Assembly (NCBI RefSeq): GCF_963678635.1
Contig: NC_087064.1
Coordinates: 9,401,671 to 9,465,670, forward strand
Direction: 5' to 3'
DNA: 64,000 nt
DNA from: Symsagittifera roscoffensis
Taxonomy: Eukaryota > Xenacoelomorpha > Acoela > Convolutidae
This document shows, one piece after another, positions 1 through 13,525 of the stretch. Both the position numbers and the translations under genes were made by a program. Within the stretch, counting starts at the first letter, position 1. Every line of letters starts with the position of its first letter. The notes under the pieces are model-generated. The model had not been told where the DNA came from. It worked only from the letters and a program-made list of their open reading frames with translations, and ran no database searches.

Positions 1-3000
1 TAATGTTAATCAATTTTTTATGGTCTTTGCTTAGTCAAAACCGAATGGGGTAAAAGCTTTACATGAAGTTTTTGCTTTATCAGTCCTACGTCGTGTTTGT
101 GTTGGGATTATATATCTTTGTTCTGTAATGGCATATGCATTAGGTCCTGAAATTGCTGTAACTGATCTTGATCTATATCAGAATGAATACAGCCAATTTT
201 CTTCGAAAACTCTTGATTTTTTTTTCAAATTTTTTCTGGATTTCTTGAACTCGTTTGTCTGTAAAGAAGGTTTTAGAGTTTAACCCAGGTTTGGGTTTTA
301 GGTCTTTTAATTCTTTGAAATCCGTTTCTACTTCGTTTTTTTAGTATAATCTGTTTTAGTATGTTTAAAAAATTCTTTGTTTTCCTTTTTGAGTTTTTAT
401 TTGTTGTGCCAATTGAATCATTTTCAAAAAACAGTTGATCTTTTGTTTGTTCTCCTAAATGAAACATACGATCAAGGTGATCATCTTTGTAGAACAAATT
501 CTCCTTATAAGCTTATTTATCTACAACGCTGTAGATTGTTTTTTAATCAGATTGTATGCTTTTAAAAATTGGGCCAATGAACCTTTGGATTCAGTGAATT
601 TCCATTTTATAGGACTGTTTAACTTTATGGGTAACGTTTTTTTTAGATGAATACAATACACTTTTTTGTTGTAGATCTTTATAAAAATTGACTTAACTTT
701 TTCAAAAACATTTTTCTGACGGGGCGATGCAAAAAAAATTACGTTGATTTTGGCGCTTGAATATAGTTTGGTCTAAAAAATATGTTTTCTAGAAAAGTTT
801 AAACTGATGGGTTTTGCTTTTTATTTTGTTGATTTTGACTGATACTCCTGGATGAAGTTTAAGTTTAGGCTTTGGCAATGAAAAACCAATAGTTTTACTG
901 GAGTTAGAAAGAAAATGCACGCCTAAAATATTGTTAACTTCCATCCATGTCCAAAACCCATGGTCCAAATTTTATTGAATGATCACTGTTAATATCAAAA
1001 CTAGCAAACAAAAAAGTATATTCAAATAGCTTAAGTTTTTGCATATTAACAGTGAATGTTTATGATTGTTTTTAGTAAGTGTTTTTTTTGTTTTTTTTTT
1101 AATCGTCACTGTTACTATCAAAACTGATACTATGAGTGATCACTGTTACAATCGAAACTAGCAAAAGAATTAGTACACCCAAGTAGTTTATTCTGATTGT
1201 GTTTAGTAAGTGTCTTTTTTTGTTTTCTTTTCGTTTTCTAAGTAAGTGTCATAATTTAAAAAATTATATTGCTCCTGTACATTCTAAAAATTGTGTTTCA
1301 GGGCGTTTTTTTGGTCTCCGACAGGATGTTGGTGTACATTAAAGTACCTTTTGGACTTTTTATCGTGCGGAGACCGTTCTACTTCAAACTACTTTCTTAG
1401 CCCTCAACGTCGCTGTAATAAATGTGAATTTTTGTCTGGTGAATTATTGTCACTGACTTAATGTTAGGAGTTGTTCTCGGCTGTTTACTCTAGAAGATGT
1501 TCTTGAAGAATTTGGGTCTTGTTTGGTAATTATGAGATGGATTTTTTTTTGTCGCGGAGTCCTTTTTGGCATAACTTTTTTTATTTGTCTTGTGAAAATG
1601 ATTTTTTTTTCTAGCAATTAGAGTTGCCTCTGTTTTGATGTAAAAAATTTGACAATGTCTTGTTAAATTGTTCAGTGGACAAGCTAGGGATAGTATTTTC
1701 TCTTCCGTTCAAAAAAGTCATTTGCATCTTCCTGTGGAAATAAGCTTGTAAACTGTTCTGTTCGAAAACTAAGTGTGAACATGCGACTAACTTCGCCATT
1801 TTCTTTTATTATATTTTGGCTATCAGTACAAAAAAGTTTTTATTTTTTTTGTATTGATGAAATGTGAGAGTATATAACGTTTTGCTTAAAAATTGCTAGG
1901 TGTTTTTGGTTTGATGAAAAGTTTTCTTGTTGGATATAACAGTAGTGCTATGAGAACAGATAAGTTTTTCAGAAAAAAGTTTGTTTTTGGAGTGTTACAG
2001 TAGTAACAATAGTCATTTTTCAATTTGGATGATCTGAAAAAACGGTGATTTGATCCTCTTGGATCATTTGGTGACATACCATATGTCCGTTGCTGATTTT
2101 TCATTATGTTTAGTTTTGAGTAAATGCTATAGATTTTACTTGATGAACCATAATATTTGGGGATAGACAAAATTTTAAAAATATTTAAAAAAAATTTATT
2201 AGACTACTAAATTTTTTAGAAACAATGAATCCAAATTACGATCCATTTCAAAATAACCATTTTGGGTAGTTGAGTTTTTGTTGTGGAAAAATTTGGTTTC
2301 CATCAGTAATTTTGAATACTTTTATTTCCGTATTTTGGTACTAGATTGATGAAAAAAGCGATTATGTTGAGACAAAAAACACTTTTTATGCTATAAATAA
2401 ATTTAATTGATATTTTTTGTACAACAATTGTATCTATCTTTGGAGTGTATTGTTGGAAAAAAACGTATAGTTCCTTTTTTGTAGTTTTGATAAATAAACT
2501 AATTTGATCCTGTGCAGTGCTAGTGATATACCATATAATGCTGGAGACTTTGCTTCCAAAACTGAGTTTAAATTTTTTTGTGGTGACGTTAGTTTTCTAT
2601 TGTGTTGACATTTTTTGACTGTAATTATGCACGTTTCGTCAAAGCTTAAATTTCCTGTCAAAAGTCGCATGTTGTTCGACCAAATTTTATTCTGAAACCT
2701 CAAATTAAAGCTGCTGAAGCTGCGTTTTTCATTTTAAAATTTGTGCAATGCAAAATTTAAAAAAATAATAACTTTTTGATTTGTTAAACATAAACTTTAT
2801 GAAATCTGAAGCCAAAAAACTTGAAATCTCTCAAACTCCGTTATGTTGTCTTTTTGATAGCTGCTACAAAAAAATCAAACCTAAAGACATTTTAGAAACC
2901 ATTTAATTGCATAAGAAAACCTAAACTTTTGGGGCTGAAACTATTTTTTTGCTGACTAAAACTATGATATAGTCAATTGGTTTCAGAGTTTTGAAACTAA

Positions 3001-4349
3001 AAGTTAAGTGTAGGAACTCAGATCTATGATTTTTTTAGCAAAAAGTTGACATAACTCAACATTTTTACCAGAAAACTTTGGTTTAATTGGCTAAAACTAA
3101 AAGATTGAAGGCCCGAACTAAAAAACCATCTGAACAATTTTTGAGTTTAAAAACGGTTAATGAGTTAAGGATTTCTTTTAATTATCTATGCTTCCCAAAC
3201 TTTTGGCATGTAAGCAAGGTTTTCGTGTCTGAAAACAAAAATGCCAATTCTGTTACGTACACTAGAGCCTTATGAATTCAATTTAAACATGTTTTTGGTA
3301 TGTTTTAACATCGTCAGTTTTTGCTAAGTTGTGAGAAAAATCAATTTTTGGAGCTCATTTTTGAGACAAAAACTCAATTTTTGTGCTCTGAAACCAAAAA
3401 CTAACAAAAGTAACTTCTTAAGAACAAGAATTTGGCTTGTCGTTTAAAATAATCTTTTCTGTTCAACCCAAATCCGTTAACAGAAATTTATTTTTTGACC
3501 AAAAAGTATACTTATTTGCACTGAAAATTTTGACGCTATAAAAGAAGTTATATTTATTTTGAAGCTATCGCTGGCTTAAAATCCTAACTTTTTGTCAAAA
3601 GTCTCATGTTTTTCGACCGAATTTTATTTATTCGACCGAAATTTGTTCTCCAATTTTTTTGGAGAAAAATCAAATTTTGAATGCTTAGGATATCATATCA
3701 AACCTAATTTATTGATGTTAATTGGATGCGTTAATGTTTCAATTTTATTTTTTTTATTGTGAAACCTAATAACTTGAGTTGAAACTGTGTTTGGTGTTAT
3801 GTGGTTGGCGTTTAAGCTTGGTTTCGGTGTATTATTTGATTTTTCGTTCGCTGTAGAAAAAATATTTTTCATAAATAACCAATAGTTCAATAAAAACATC
3901 CAAATAAGTTTCTGTTATATCCTCCCCTATTTTCAGTTAAGGGTACCTTTACTGATGACTGAGTTGGGTTATAAGTTACGTTAAGGTGGGTTGACTGAAA
4001 TCAGTTGAAAAAAATTGAGAATAAGCCTCAACAAATGATGACTGACTTCAATAAATAGCGACAAAAGATAATGGTTGGACATGACTGTGACGAAGAAATC
4101 AATTTAATTTAAAAAATTAATAGATAAAACGGAATTTTATGACAAAAAAGATTGTTTCAATTGAAAGAAAAAATGTTAACAATTAAAATGTACGAAAAAA
4201 CTGTCATTTCTCTGAATGCTTACAAAACAACAGTTTTCAACAGTTATCAAGTTTATTTTAATCGTATTTTTGCTGTTAGGATTTTTTATTTACGAATACA
4301 ATAGAATCATCGCTATCCATGGAAGCTCGGTTTGCGTTAAACCTAGGTT

Positions 4350-4500
4350 GGAAAGACCCAGGCGTATTATCAGAACCGAAATTGTCTGCAAGATAAAATA
4401 CGCAACGAACTTTACTATAAACGCAAGAATGTGCAGCCATCACTACATTCGCGACATCCCACCAATCTCTTTTCGATATTCTTTGCGGTTTGTCTGCTGA
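4350..4500 (-). pseudogene. Short coding-like segment conserved in both long repeats
   Basis: On the minus strand an open stretch of roughly 50-70 codons contains K-R-D-W-W-D-V, later P-G-S-F-Q-P-R-F, then A-N-R-A-S-M-D-S-D-D. The right-hand repeat has the same stretch inside a longer minus-strand ORF (61637-62038), so the reading frame outlasted considerable nucleotide divergence. In both copies the segment follows a pyrimidine-rich run ending in CAG on the minus strand, which could be a splice acceptor. I do not recognise the protein. It may be part of the retrotransposon or a captured exon. Confidence 0.3.
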
Positions 4501-5399
4501 AGTATTACCACAAATAGTTGTTTGTATTTCATTTGATAATTTTCCAGTCGATTAAAGCAAGTCAAACAGCTAACATGGTTTTTCCAAATGTTTTAGGAAC
4601 TTGTTGCCTACTACTTTGAAATTTACAGAAGCCTAAGTAGAACAAACGATGTTTGAATTTGGCGTTTAAGCACCTGATTTAAATAATTAGCAGGAGGAAA
4701 AGTTTTACTATAGTTTGTTTACCTTATTCTAAGAAAATGTCAGATCGCTAAAAATAGCTTATCTGGCAAAACAGTGCACACGGCTTTTTAAATTTCAAGT
4801 CGATCCAAAAAATGTTCTTTTTTGCTGCGCACTCAATAAATTTTTTTAACAGTAACACCAACGAAGGTCTCGGTAAAACAAGGGCTTGTAGGCCTAATAT
4901 TGTTGGACTGAAAAATGCTGAAGTTTTTCTTTAATCCCGTTTCAATCTATCAATTTTTGATTAACTATCGCTAAAATAACCATGGTTACGAATTGATTAA
5001 TAAAACTTTTCGTGTTCACTGAGTGTGCTATAAGCTTTTAACGTTGGATCAAAGTATACAATTGATTAAAATTGGTAAAAACTTAGAGCATTTTTTCACG
5101 TGTACCTTATTTTTTTTAGCTCCATGCTAATACACTTCTTGAACCGAATGTGTTTGTCAAAACTTTTATTGCAAAACCACTTAGTTCTATTAAGCAAAAA
5201 CTGACATGATTTTTTTCCGTAAATTGCTCAGCAAAAACTCAAATTACATTAACTTAACGCGGTTCTTCCTGCCGAAAATCAATAAATTAATCACGTGATT
5301 AAATACTTTCAAACTGAATATTTAAAATCAAAAATCCAAAAGAAAGATATAGTACAATTTTACTACAGTGTTGACAAGCCCATAACAAAAAAACTCGCC

Positions 5400-5580
5400 T
5401 ACCTTAACTTTACCTACCCTAACACTAACTTCGTTGAAGATTTGGTTGATGTACATTGCCCAATTGATACACTGTTTCGATTAATATACGTTTATCTATA
5501 CATTTAGCTTTTGCCCAACGGCACCATTGTTATGTACCGATGATGCCCTATTCGTAATGCCGGAACTGTTTTGTGAGAAA
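5400..5580. repeat. Conserved block shared with both units of the right-hand tandem duplication
   Basis: The block starting at the tacctaccc motif near 5410 and running past the gatttggttgatgtacattg motif reappears at 62531 and again at 63067. In the right copies the plus strand stays open for over 60 codons through this block, but here it is broken by small insertions. The reading frame may be incidental. Confidence 0.5.
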
Positions 5581-5929
5581 AAATTCTGAAAACGTTTACT
5601 TTGCAATATTTCCTAGACAGCTTAGGACTGAAATTGCATAGCGAATCTGAGCAATCAGAATGTTTCTTGATAATAAAAAATTAGATACATTTTTCCTAAC
5701 AAGAAAAAAATATGAAGTTCTGTGATCATTATTTGTTGTGTAATTTCCGCACTCAAACACTCAAATTCAATTAATAATTGATGTAACCCGCTTTATTGAT
5801 TGAGTAATTTAGAATAATTTAATTGCCTGAGTGGTTTTAAGAACATTTTAAAGCCCTTTTATGGTTTACATAAAAATTGGGAAAGTTTGGGTATCTAAAA
5901 GGAGCAGCGTGAACTGAAACTTGCATGTA

Positions 5930-5990
5930 CATAACAAGACTGCTCGTATCAAGGCAAAACCCTGAATGTCCCATCTGCCATATTTGTTTT
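5930..5990. repeat. Dispersed conserved motif with potential hairpin
   Basis: A segment containing ctcgtatcaaggcaaaac followed by cctgaatg recurs at about 63590, 30655 and, inverted, 19995. The best copies form a short stem (TCAGGG, then a loop, then CCCTGA); here one stem base is mismatched. It belongs to the long repeat family and may be part of its LTR, which is inference. Confidence 0.5.
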
Positions 5991-6400
5991 TCTGTACTTA
6001 CTTTTGGTGAATTAAATAACAGGAAAACTACGATTCCTAGGCTGATAGTATCAAAACTTAACAGTTCAATTTTGAGTCGTGTACGGCATTAATCAAACAA
6101 TTTACTGTCTCAATCCGAATTGGTACAATTTTCTAGAGCGGGATATTTTGCCACATGTAAATTATAAAAGGAGCAGTTTAGTCAGACTCATGTCAGGTTA
6201 TTACTTTGGTATGCACACCTGGCTTGTCCCATATGCAGAGCAAAATATCGATACCCGAGAGTTTTGTAACATTGGTCTGCATAAAAAACACCCCTGAGCA
6301 TATATATTTCTTAATTGTTTCAAGGTTAGGAATAAATTTCTTGAAACTTACTGTGATTAAACTCAATTATTCTTTGTATATTTTTTGATTGAAAAACGCA

Positions 6401-6620
6401 ATTTTTCGACCGCTGCAACTAAATTTTCGAACTCCGCGACAAATTTATCGAACAGGGTGAGACACATTTTTTTACCGCCGCGACTAATTTTTCGAATGCC
6501 GCGACTAGTTTTTTGAACGCCGAGAAAAATTTTGAACCACTGCGACTAATTCTTCTACCGCCGCGAATATTTTTTTGATCATGTCGCGACTAATTTTTGG
6601 ACCACTGCGACTAATTGTTT
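6401..6620. repeat. Minisatellite, about 20-23 bp unit
   Basis: Around ten degenerate units in a row follow the pattern AATTTTTCGAxCGCCGCGACT, with CpG-rich cores separated by T-runs. The array sits exactly between the end of the left long repeat and the inverted repeat that follows. No coding potential is seen. Confidence 0.75.
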
Positions 6621-6646
6621 GCTTTTGAATAAAAAAAGCTGTAACA

Positions 6647-7075
6647 GTTTGAGAGAGTAGATTACAGCAAGCTTCAAAGTTCTGGGGGTTTGAAAATTGC
6701 CAAAACAGCCATGATTTGGCATATGGCTTATGACTAATATGACTAACTTATGATAATATTTAAAAAATGTTAAATGTTGAATCTTGCGAAATTAATACGA
6801 CTAATTACCTATAAATTTTGAAATTTACAAATGAAAATCCATAAATTTTGGACACTATCAAAGTGTTAAAGGTTGAATCGTGCGAAATTCATACGACCAA
6901 TTATCTCGCCTCATTTCATTTTGGAATAATTTTGTAGTGCGAGAAAAATTTTTTTATGATCACAGCAATACGAACGAATTTCTCATAGCGCGCATAATTT
7001 AGTCCAGATTATGGCTGTTTTGGCAATTTTCAAACCCCAGAACTTTGTAGCTTGCTCTAATCTACTCTCTCAAAC
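6647..7075. repeat. Inverted repeat with about 65-bp arms
   Basis: The left arm (6647-6712, starting gtttgagagagtagatta and ending near aaaacagccat) is matched in reverse complement by 7011-7075. The arms differ by only a few bases. The roughly 300-base spacer contains two direct copies of a block beginning ttgaatc-tgcgaaatt, at about 6778 and 6874. The left-arm sequence is also part of the unit of the tandem array that follows. Confidence 0.75.
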
Positions 7076-7084
7076 TTTGGTAGG

Positions 7085-10000
7085 AAATTGGTACCTAGGA
7101 GAGAACGGGAATCTTATCGGAAATAGTTGAAACAGTCATCATCTCAAAAAAGATAAAGTTTCAAAAAACCTTGAGAAAATTGATGAAGATGTATTACTTT
7201 CAAAAAAAATGTGCGAAGTTTAAAAAAAACAAATACTTTTTTTTATTTCCGCAGTAAATTGTTGAAAAAAGATTAGTTCACGCTCATGGGAAAAATTATG
7301 TGTCCAGGAAACGCAGAAGCCATCGAACAACCCACGAGCAAACCCAAAACAGGATGCGACACTTTGAACTAGGTATATTTGAAAAATTCATTGATGCTGA
7401 TAGTTGAGCCAATAGAATTGAATTTCAGATTGTTTTTTTTCTGATATCTTATCAAAAAGCTTGAAATCATCAAAATTACATACAATCATTAAACGCTGAG
7501 ATTGAAAAACCATAAAATTTTTCTTTTTTTCTTTCTTCCAGTAGCAGGAAAAAACACTATAAAACATTTTTAAATATTGTATTAAAATTATTTTAACTTT
7601 CTTGAAATAATTAACTTGGCTTCCATGACAAATGATTAGATGTAGACACAATCATGACTCCAATTAAAGACTTAAAAAACCTTTACACAATCAAGACACA
7701 AAAACACAATTTTTGTTCCTCAGCTTAAAGAAATCTTTTGAAATTCTAGATCATTCAATATTTAGAAATAATCCCCACTGTTTTGGTTTCAGGAGACCAG
7801 TTCATCAAGTTTTTGAGCCCTAGCCTGAAGGTTGCTTTCAATATATTAAAACTTGAGTCAAACAACCTTACGAAAAGGTGTGCAGCTTGGAGTGTCACAA
7901 GGTTTAAGTCTGGAAACGTTGCTTATTATCCTTTAACTCAAAATCTCTTGTTCATTGGTAAAACATATGCAACTTTGTAACGTCAAAACGAGCTATCCTT
8001 GCGAGCCAAGCTTACACTAGAACAATTCTGTGTAAGGTTCAACATGTTAATTTTTTCCTCAATTTGAAAAAAAAACTTTAACAGCCACGACAACGTAACC
8101 AGGATTATTTTTCTCCTCGTTTTTTTTTTGGTGTGAATTAGAATAAGTAGTCAAACATATTGAATTAGTTTCATGAAGAAAAAACAATCGATGCTGGTAA
8201 GGAAAATCATAAAAACTGCTTGAACTTCAGGCACCAGTTTCAAATTTCCGGAGAATATATTAAAACGAGCACCATGATCAAAATGAATGATTCACTAAAA
8301 ATCCAAGCGAATAATCTGCATTGACAACAAAATAAAAAACGCAGCAGCAAGAAAACAAAAATTGCGTCAAAAATTTTATCTTCAAAAATGGGAACCGAGA
8401 GAGAGTAGATAACAGCCAGCGATCAAAGGTTATAAGAAACTGATACTAAGGTGAAAACGGGATTTTTATTTGAACAAGTTGTAAAAGTCATCATCTCAAA
8501 AAAATGAAAATTTTAAAAGACGATGAAGGAAATAATGAAGATGTAACACCTCAAAAATGAACAGATAATCTCGGAAGATTTGTCTTCTTTTTTTCAATCA
8601 CATTGTTGAAGTACATTGTTTTTTGGCAGTACTTTTTTGAAAATTCTACCGGAAACCCCAAAGACAGTGTTACAACAAAAACAGTGGTCCGTGTTCTTTT
8701 AAAAAATTACGTGTTCAGAAAATCCAGAAACATCAAACAATCCAGGAGCAAACATAAAACAGATTAGGGCAATGTAAATTGAGATTCAATAAAAAATTTA
8801 ATTGTACTGATTTCAATGATTTTCTGACACCTTCTCAAAAAGCTTAAAATCATCCAAAATAGTGCTAATCATTAAACGCGGAGATAACAAACCCTGAAAT
8901 TTTTCGATTTGTTCTCTGCAATAATTTTTTTAAGGTTTTGAAACAATTTGGTTTCCAGAAAATTGATAAACTGTAGACCTAATCGTGACCCTAATTGAAG
9001 ACATAAAAACTTTTTACACAACCAAGAAGCACAAACCCATTGATTTTCCCTCATTTTGAGAAACCTTTTGAAACAATAGATCATTCGTTATTTACGAATC
9101 AGATTGACTGTTTTGGTTCAAGAAGACCAGTTCATCAACTTAACAAGTCGTAGCCTGAAGATTGCCATCAGTATGAAATTTAGGACAAGCAACCTTTACA
9201 AAAACGTGGGCAGCTTGGAGTGCCACAGAGTTCAAGTCTGGAAACTTTGCTGATTACCCTTTTAGATGCAATCTTTTATTCATCTTTGAATTATATGCAA
9301 ATTTGTAACGTCAAAACGAATTATCCTTGCGTGCCAAGCTTACACTAGACCAGTTCTGTGTAAGGCTCAACATTATTATCTCTTTCCTCTCAATTTGGAA
9401 AAAAGAGTTTTAACACCCAAGAAGACATAACAAGATTTGTTTTTATCCCTGTTTTGGATTTGATGTGACCTAGATTGAACGATCAACCAAAACTGATGCT
9501 GGTAACTAATTTAAAAAGAATAAGTTAGGAAAAGAATTCTTATGGACTTCAAGCAACAATTTCAAAAATTCGGAGAGAATACAAAATGGGAATTGAAAAC
9601 AACCAACATCAAAACAAAAGATTCACAAATTAACCATGTAAAATACCTGCATCAGCAACAAAATAAAGAAAACGCAGCAGCAAGAAAACAAAAATTTCGT
9701 CAAAAATTTTATCTTCAAAATTGGAAACCGAGAGAGTAGATTACAGTAAGCAATCAAACGTTGTTTAGAAAGTGGTTTTATGGTGAAAAAGGGATTTTTA
9801 TCGGAACAAGTTGTGAGATTCATCATCTGGAAAAACAAGTTTTTAAAGATGCTTAGAAGAAGATGTAACATACTGAAATACAATAATTTCGTAAGCAAAT
9901 CCCGAAGTATTTCACTATTAATTTTTGTCACTCGGCAGCAACATGTTGGAAATGGTACCGGAAACCCCAAAAACAAAAACATTTGATTGAGCTATTTTAA

Positions 10001-13000
10001 AAGCTGTGCTTTGTGTCCAGAAAATGCAGAAACCATCGAGCAACCACGAACAAATAAGGAACAGATTGAGGCAATAAAAAATGGTTTTTCTTTAAAAATC
10101 TTATGGTACTGATAACGGAGCCATTGTAATTGAATTTTAAGGATTTTTTCTTTTCTGATATCTTCCCAGAAAACTTAAAATCATCAAAAGAATTAGTAAT
10201 CATTAAATAGGGAGATTAGAAACCCTGAAACTTTTCGATTTTTTTTATCTTTTCTTCCACTAGCAGAAAAGGTTACTATACACCATTTAAATAATTTTCA
10301 AGTTTTCATTTTTTTTGAAGTAACCAAATGGACTTCCATAACAGTCGATATGAGGAAGACCTAAATGTGACCGTAATTGAAGACATAACAATCATTTGCA
10401 CAATCAAGACACGGAAACCCGAGGTTTTTCCTCATTTTAAAGAAATGTTTTGAAACAGTAGATCATTCAATACTTGCAAATACGCTCTAAGTTTTTGGTT
10501 TCAGCAGACCAAATCAGCTACTTATCATGTCGTAGCCTGAAAATTGCTTTCAGTTTATTGAAATCTGGAACTAACAACCCTACGAAATGTGTGAAGCTTA
10601 GTGTGTCACAGGATTCAAGTCTGAAAATTTTGCTTATCATCTTCTAAGTCGAATTTCATTTATCTTTTTAAAAACATTTGCAAGTTTGTAAGCTCAAACT
10701 TGTAGAAGAAACTTAGGGAAATTATGACGATTTAGCAGACTCAAAAAAGAAAAATTTGTGAGAAACTTTTGAAGAACTTGACTATTTTGTTTGTAACTCG
10801 GCAGTAAAATCTTGAAAAATGTACCGGAAAACTCAAGATAGTGTTACAACAAAAACATTAGTGCATTCTATTTAATAGGTTTTGTGTTCAGAAGTTGCAC
10901 AAATCATCGAACAACCCACGAGCAAACACAAAATAGATTTTCGCAAAATAAATTGGATTTGCTCAAAAAACTAATGGTACTGATAATGAAGACTTTTTTC
11001 TGATAAACTCCCAAAATGCTTAAAAACATCAAAAATAGCGCCAATCATCGAACGAAAAAAAAAAAAAAAAACCCTTTATTTGTTTAAATTTTTGTCTTAT
11101 CTTCCACAAGCAGGAAAAACTACTATACCACCATTTAAAAAGTTTTATAAAATTATTTCATATTTCAAAACATTAATTTGACTTCGTTGAATCGTAATAA
11201 ACGATAAGATGAGACACAATCGTGACCATGATTGAATGCATAAAAACCTGTATACAATCAAGACACAAAAACTCATTGTTTTTCCCTCATTTCAAAGAAA
11301 TCGTTCGAAACAGTGGATCATTGAATTTTTACAAAAAAGCTCCAATGTTTTGGTTTCAGGAGACCAGTTTAATGACATATCAAGTCCGAGCCTGAAAATT
11401 GCTTCCATTATTTTGAATTTTGAGAGAAACTACCTTGCGCAAACTTGTACAGCGTGGAGTGCCAAAGGGTTCTAAAAACTTTGCTATTTATCCTTTAACT
11501 CAAAATCTATCGTTCATCTTTAAAAAACTTGCAAACCTGTAACCCCAAAGTGAACCATCATTTCATGCGAAGCCTACACTCAACCCATTCTGTGCAAGGT
11601 TCAACATGTTATCTCTTTCTTCTCAACTTGTAAAAGTTCTTTTTTAACGTCTGCGATGATTTAACAAGAGTTGTTTTCTCCCCGTTTTTGATTTTGTGTG
11701 AAATAAAATAATTAATCAAACAAGTCGAGTTAGATTCAGGAGGAAAACACAATCGATGCTGATAACCGTGTTAAGAAAAAGTGTTTTGGACTTCAAGCAC
11801 CAGTTTTAAAGTTCCAGAGAGAATATAAAAACGGGCACCATGAATTGAAAACATTCATTCTCAATATAAGTGATTTGCTAAGTAACCTAGTAAAATATCT
11901 GCATTGACAGCAAACTAAAGAGAGCGCAGCAGCAGCAAAAAAAAATTGCGTCAGTAGAATTTTCTTTAAAGTTAGAAACTGAGAGTGTAAACTACAACAA
12001 GCTACCAAACGTTGTTACGAAATTGGTACTAAGCAGAAAACGGCAATTTTATCGAAACAAGTTGTAACAGTCATCATCTCAAAAAGACAAAATTTCAAAA
12101 AACGCTTAAGGAATTAATGAAGAATAGCATTTTCGAAAAAATATATACAAGAAAATTTTGAAAAACTATTATAATTTTTTTTCCGCAGTAAATTGTTGGA
12201 AATTGTACCGGAAACCCAAAAAAAGTCTTACAACAAAAAAAACTAGTCCACTCTCTTGTGAAAAATCGTGTGTCCTTGAACGCAGAAGCCATCGAAAAAC
12301 CAGAAGCAAACCCAAAACGGATATTTTTTAAAATGGGTATATTTGAAAAAGTCATAAAAACCTTTATACAATCAAGGCACACCAACTCATTGCTTTTTCC
12401 TCAATTTGAAAAATCCTTTGAAACAGTAGATCATTGGAAATTTACAAAAAAGCTCAACCGTTTTGGTTTCAGTAGACAAATTTTGTAACAAATCAAGTCG
12501 GAGCCTAGAAAATGCTTTCACAAAAACTTGATCATCTTGGAGTGCCAGAGTGTTCTGGAAATTCTGCGTTTTATCCTTTAGCTCAAAATCTATCGTTCAT
12601 CTTTAAAACATTTGCAAACTAGTAGCCCCAAAGTGAACCATCATTGCATGCCAAGTCTACACTCAACCAGTTCTGTGAAAGGTTCAACATAGTATCTCTT
12701 TCCATTTGGTGTCAGATAAATTATATGATCACACAAATTGATTTAGATTCAGAAAGAGACCACAACCGATGCTGGTAACAGTGTTCAGAGAAAAAATGGA
12801 CTTCATGTACCAGTTTCAAAATTCCAGGGAAAAAATAAAAACGGTTACCATGAATTGAAATTTTTCATTCTCAATACAAGCGATTCGCTAAGTAACCAAG
12901 TAAAATATCTGCATTGACAGCAAACTAAAGAGAATGCAGCAGCAAAAAAATGCGTCACAAAACTTTTCTTCAAAATTGGAAACTGAGAGAGTAGATTACA

Positions 13001-13525
13001 GCAAGCTACCAAATGTTGGTAAGAAATTGGTTCTTAGCAGAAAAAGGGAGTTTTATCGGAACAAATTGTAATAATCATCATCTCAAAAAAGACAAAGTTT
13101 TAAAAAACGCTTGAGGAATTGATGAAGAATAGCATTTTCAAAAAAAGCAAGAAATTTTTTTCAAATTTAATATATTTTTTCCTTCCGCAGTAAATTGTTG
13201 CTAAATTGTACCGAAAACCCCAAAAAAAGTCTTACAACAAAAAAAAACTAGTCCGCGCTCTTGTGAAAATTTTTGTGTCAGTAAACGCAGAAACTATCGA
13301 AAATCCGCAAGCAAACACAGAACAAATTTTTGGAAACTGTAAATTGGGTATAATCGAAAACTTTAATTGTGTTCATAGTTGAGCCAATATAATTGAATTT
13401 CAATAATTTTTTTCTGATTACTTTCCAAAAAACTTTAAAGCATCAATATAACATACATTCCTCAAACGCAGAGATAAAAAACCCTGAATTTTTTCGATTG
13501 TTCTCACTTTAACTTGCAGGATAAG
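7085..13525. repeat. Diverged tandem array, unit roughly 0.9-1.4 kb
   Basis: The same ordered anchors recur. A gatcatt...gttttggtttcag...agacc block lies at about 7751, 9080, 10459, 11317 and 12428. A gagagagtagatta block lies at about 8399, 9730, 11985 and 12985. A ccgcagtaaattgttg block lies near 7251, 12183 and 13185. Spacing varies because some units carry internal deletions. Units have diverged and contain only short, non-conserved ORFs. Recurrent tttcag and ttgcag triplets could be old splice acceptors, but no consistent exon emerges. The function is unknown; this is macrosatellite-like. Confidence 0.75.

Larger units (their letters stand above)
1..6380 (-). mobile_element. Left copy of a long dispersed repeat, probably a degenerate LTR retrotransposon
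   Basis: This stretch aligns in order and in the same orientation with about 57220-64000. Anchors seen by eye pair 1300 with 58230, 2430 with 60020, 4300 with 61750, 5410 with 62530 and 6210 with 63840. The copies have clearly diverged, and the right copy has roughly 0.6 kb extra near 58600-59220. No long ORF survives. Minus-strand fragments look coding-like, for example 273-497 (with H-L-G-E-Q-T-K-D) and 1611-1799 (M-A-K-x-V-A-x-S), and both have recognisable counterparts in the right copy. The minus strand is chosen because a reverse transcriptase remnant lies next to the right copy on that strand (56632-57190). The matching part of this left copy would fall before the window. Assignment to a retrotransposon is inference; the repeat relation is seen directly. 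Confidence 0.6.
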
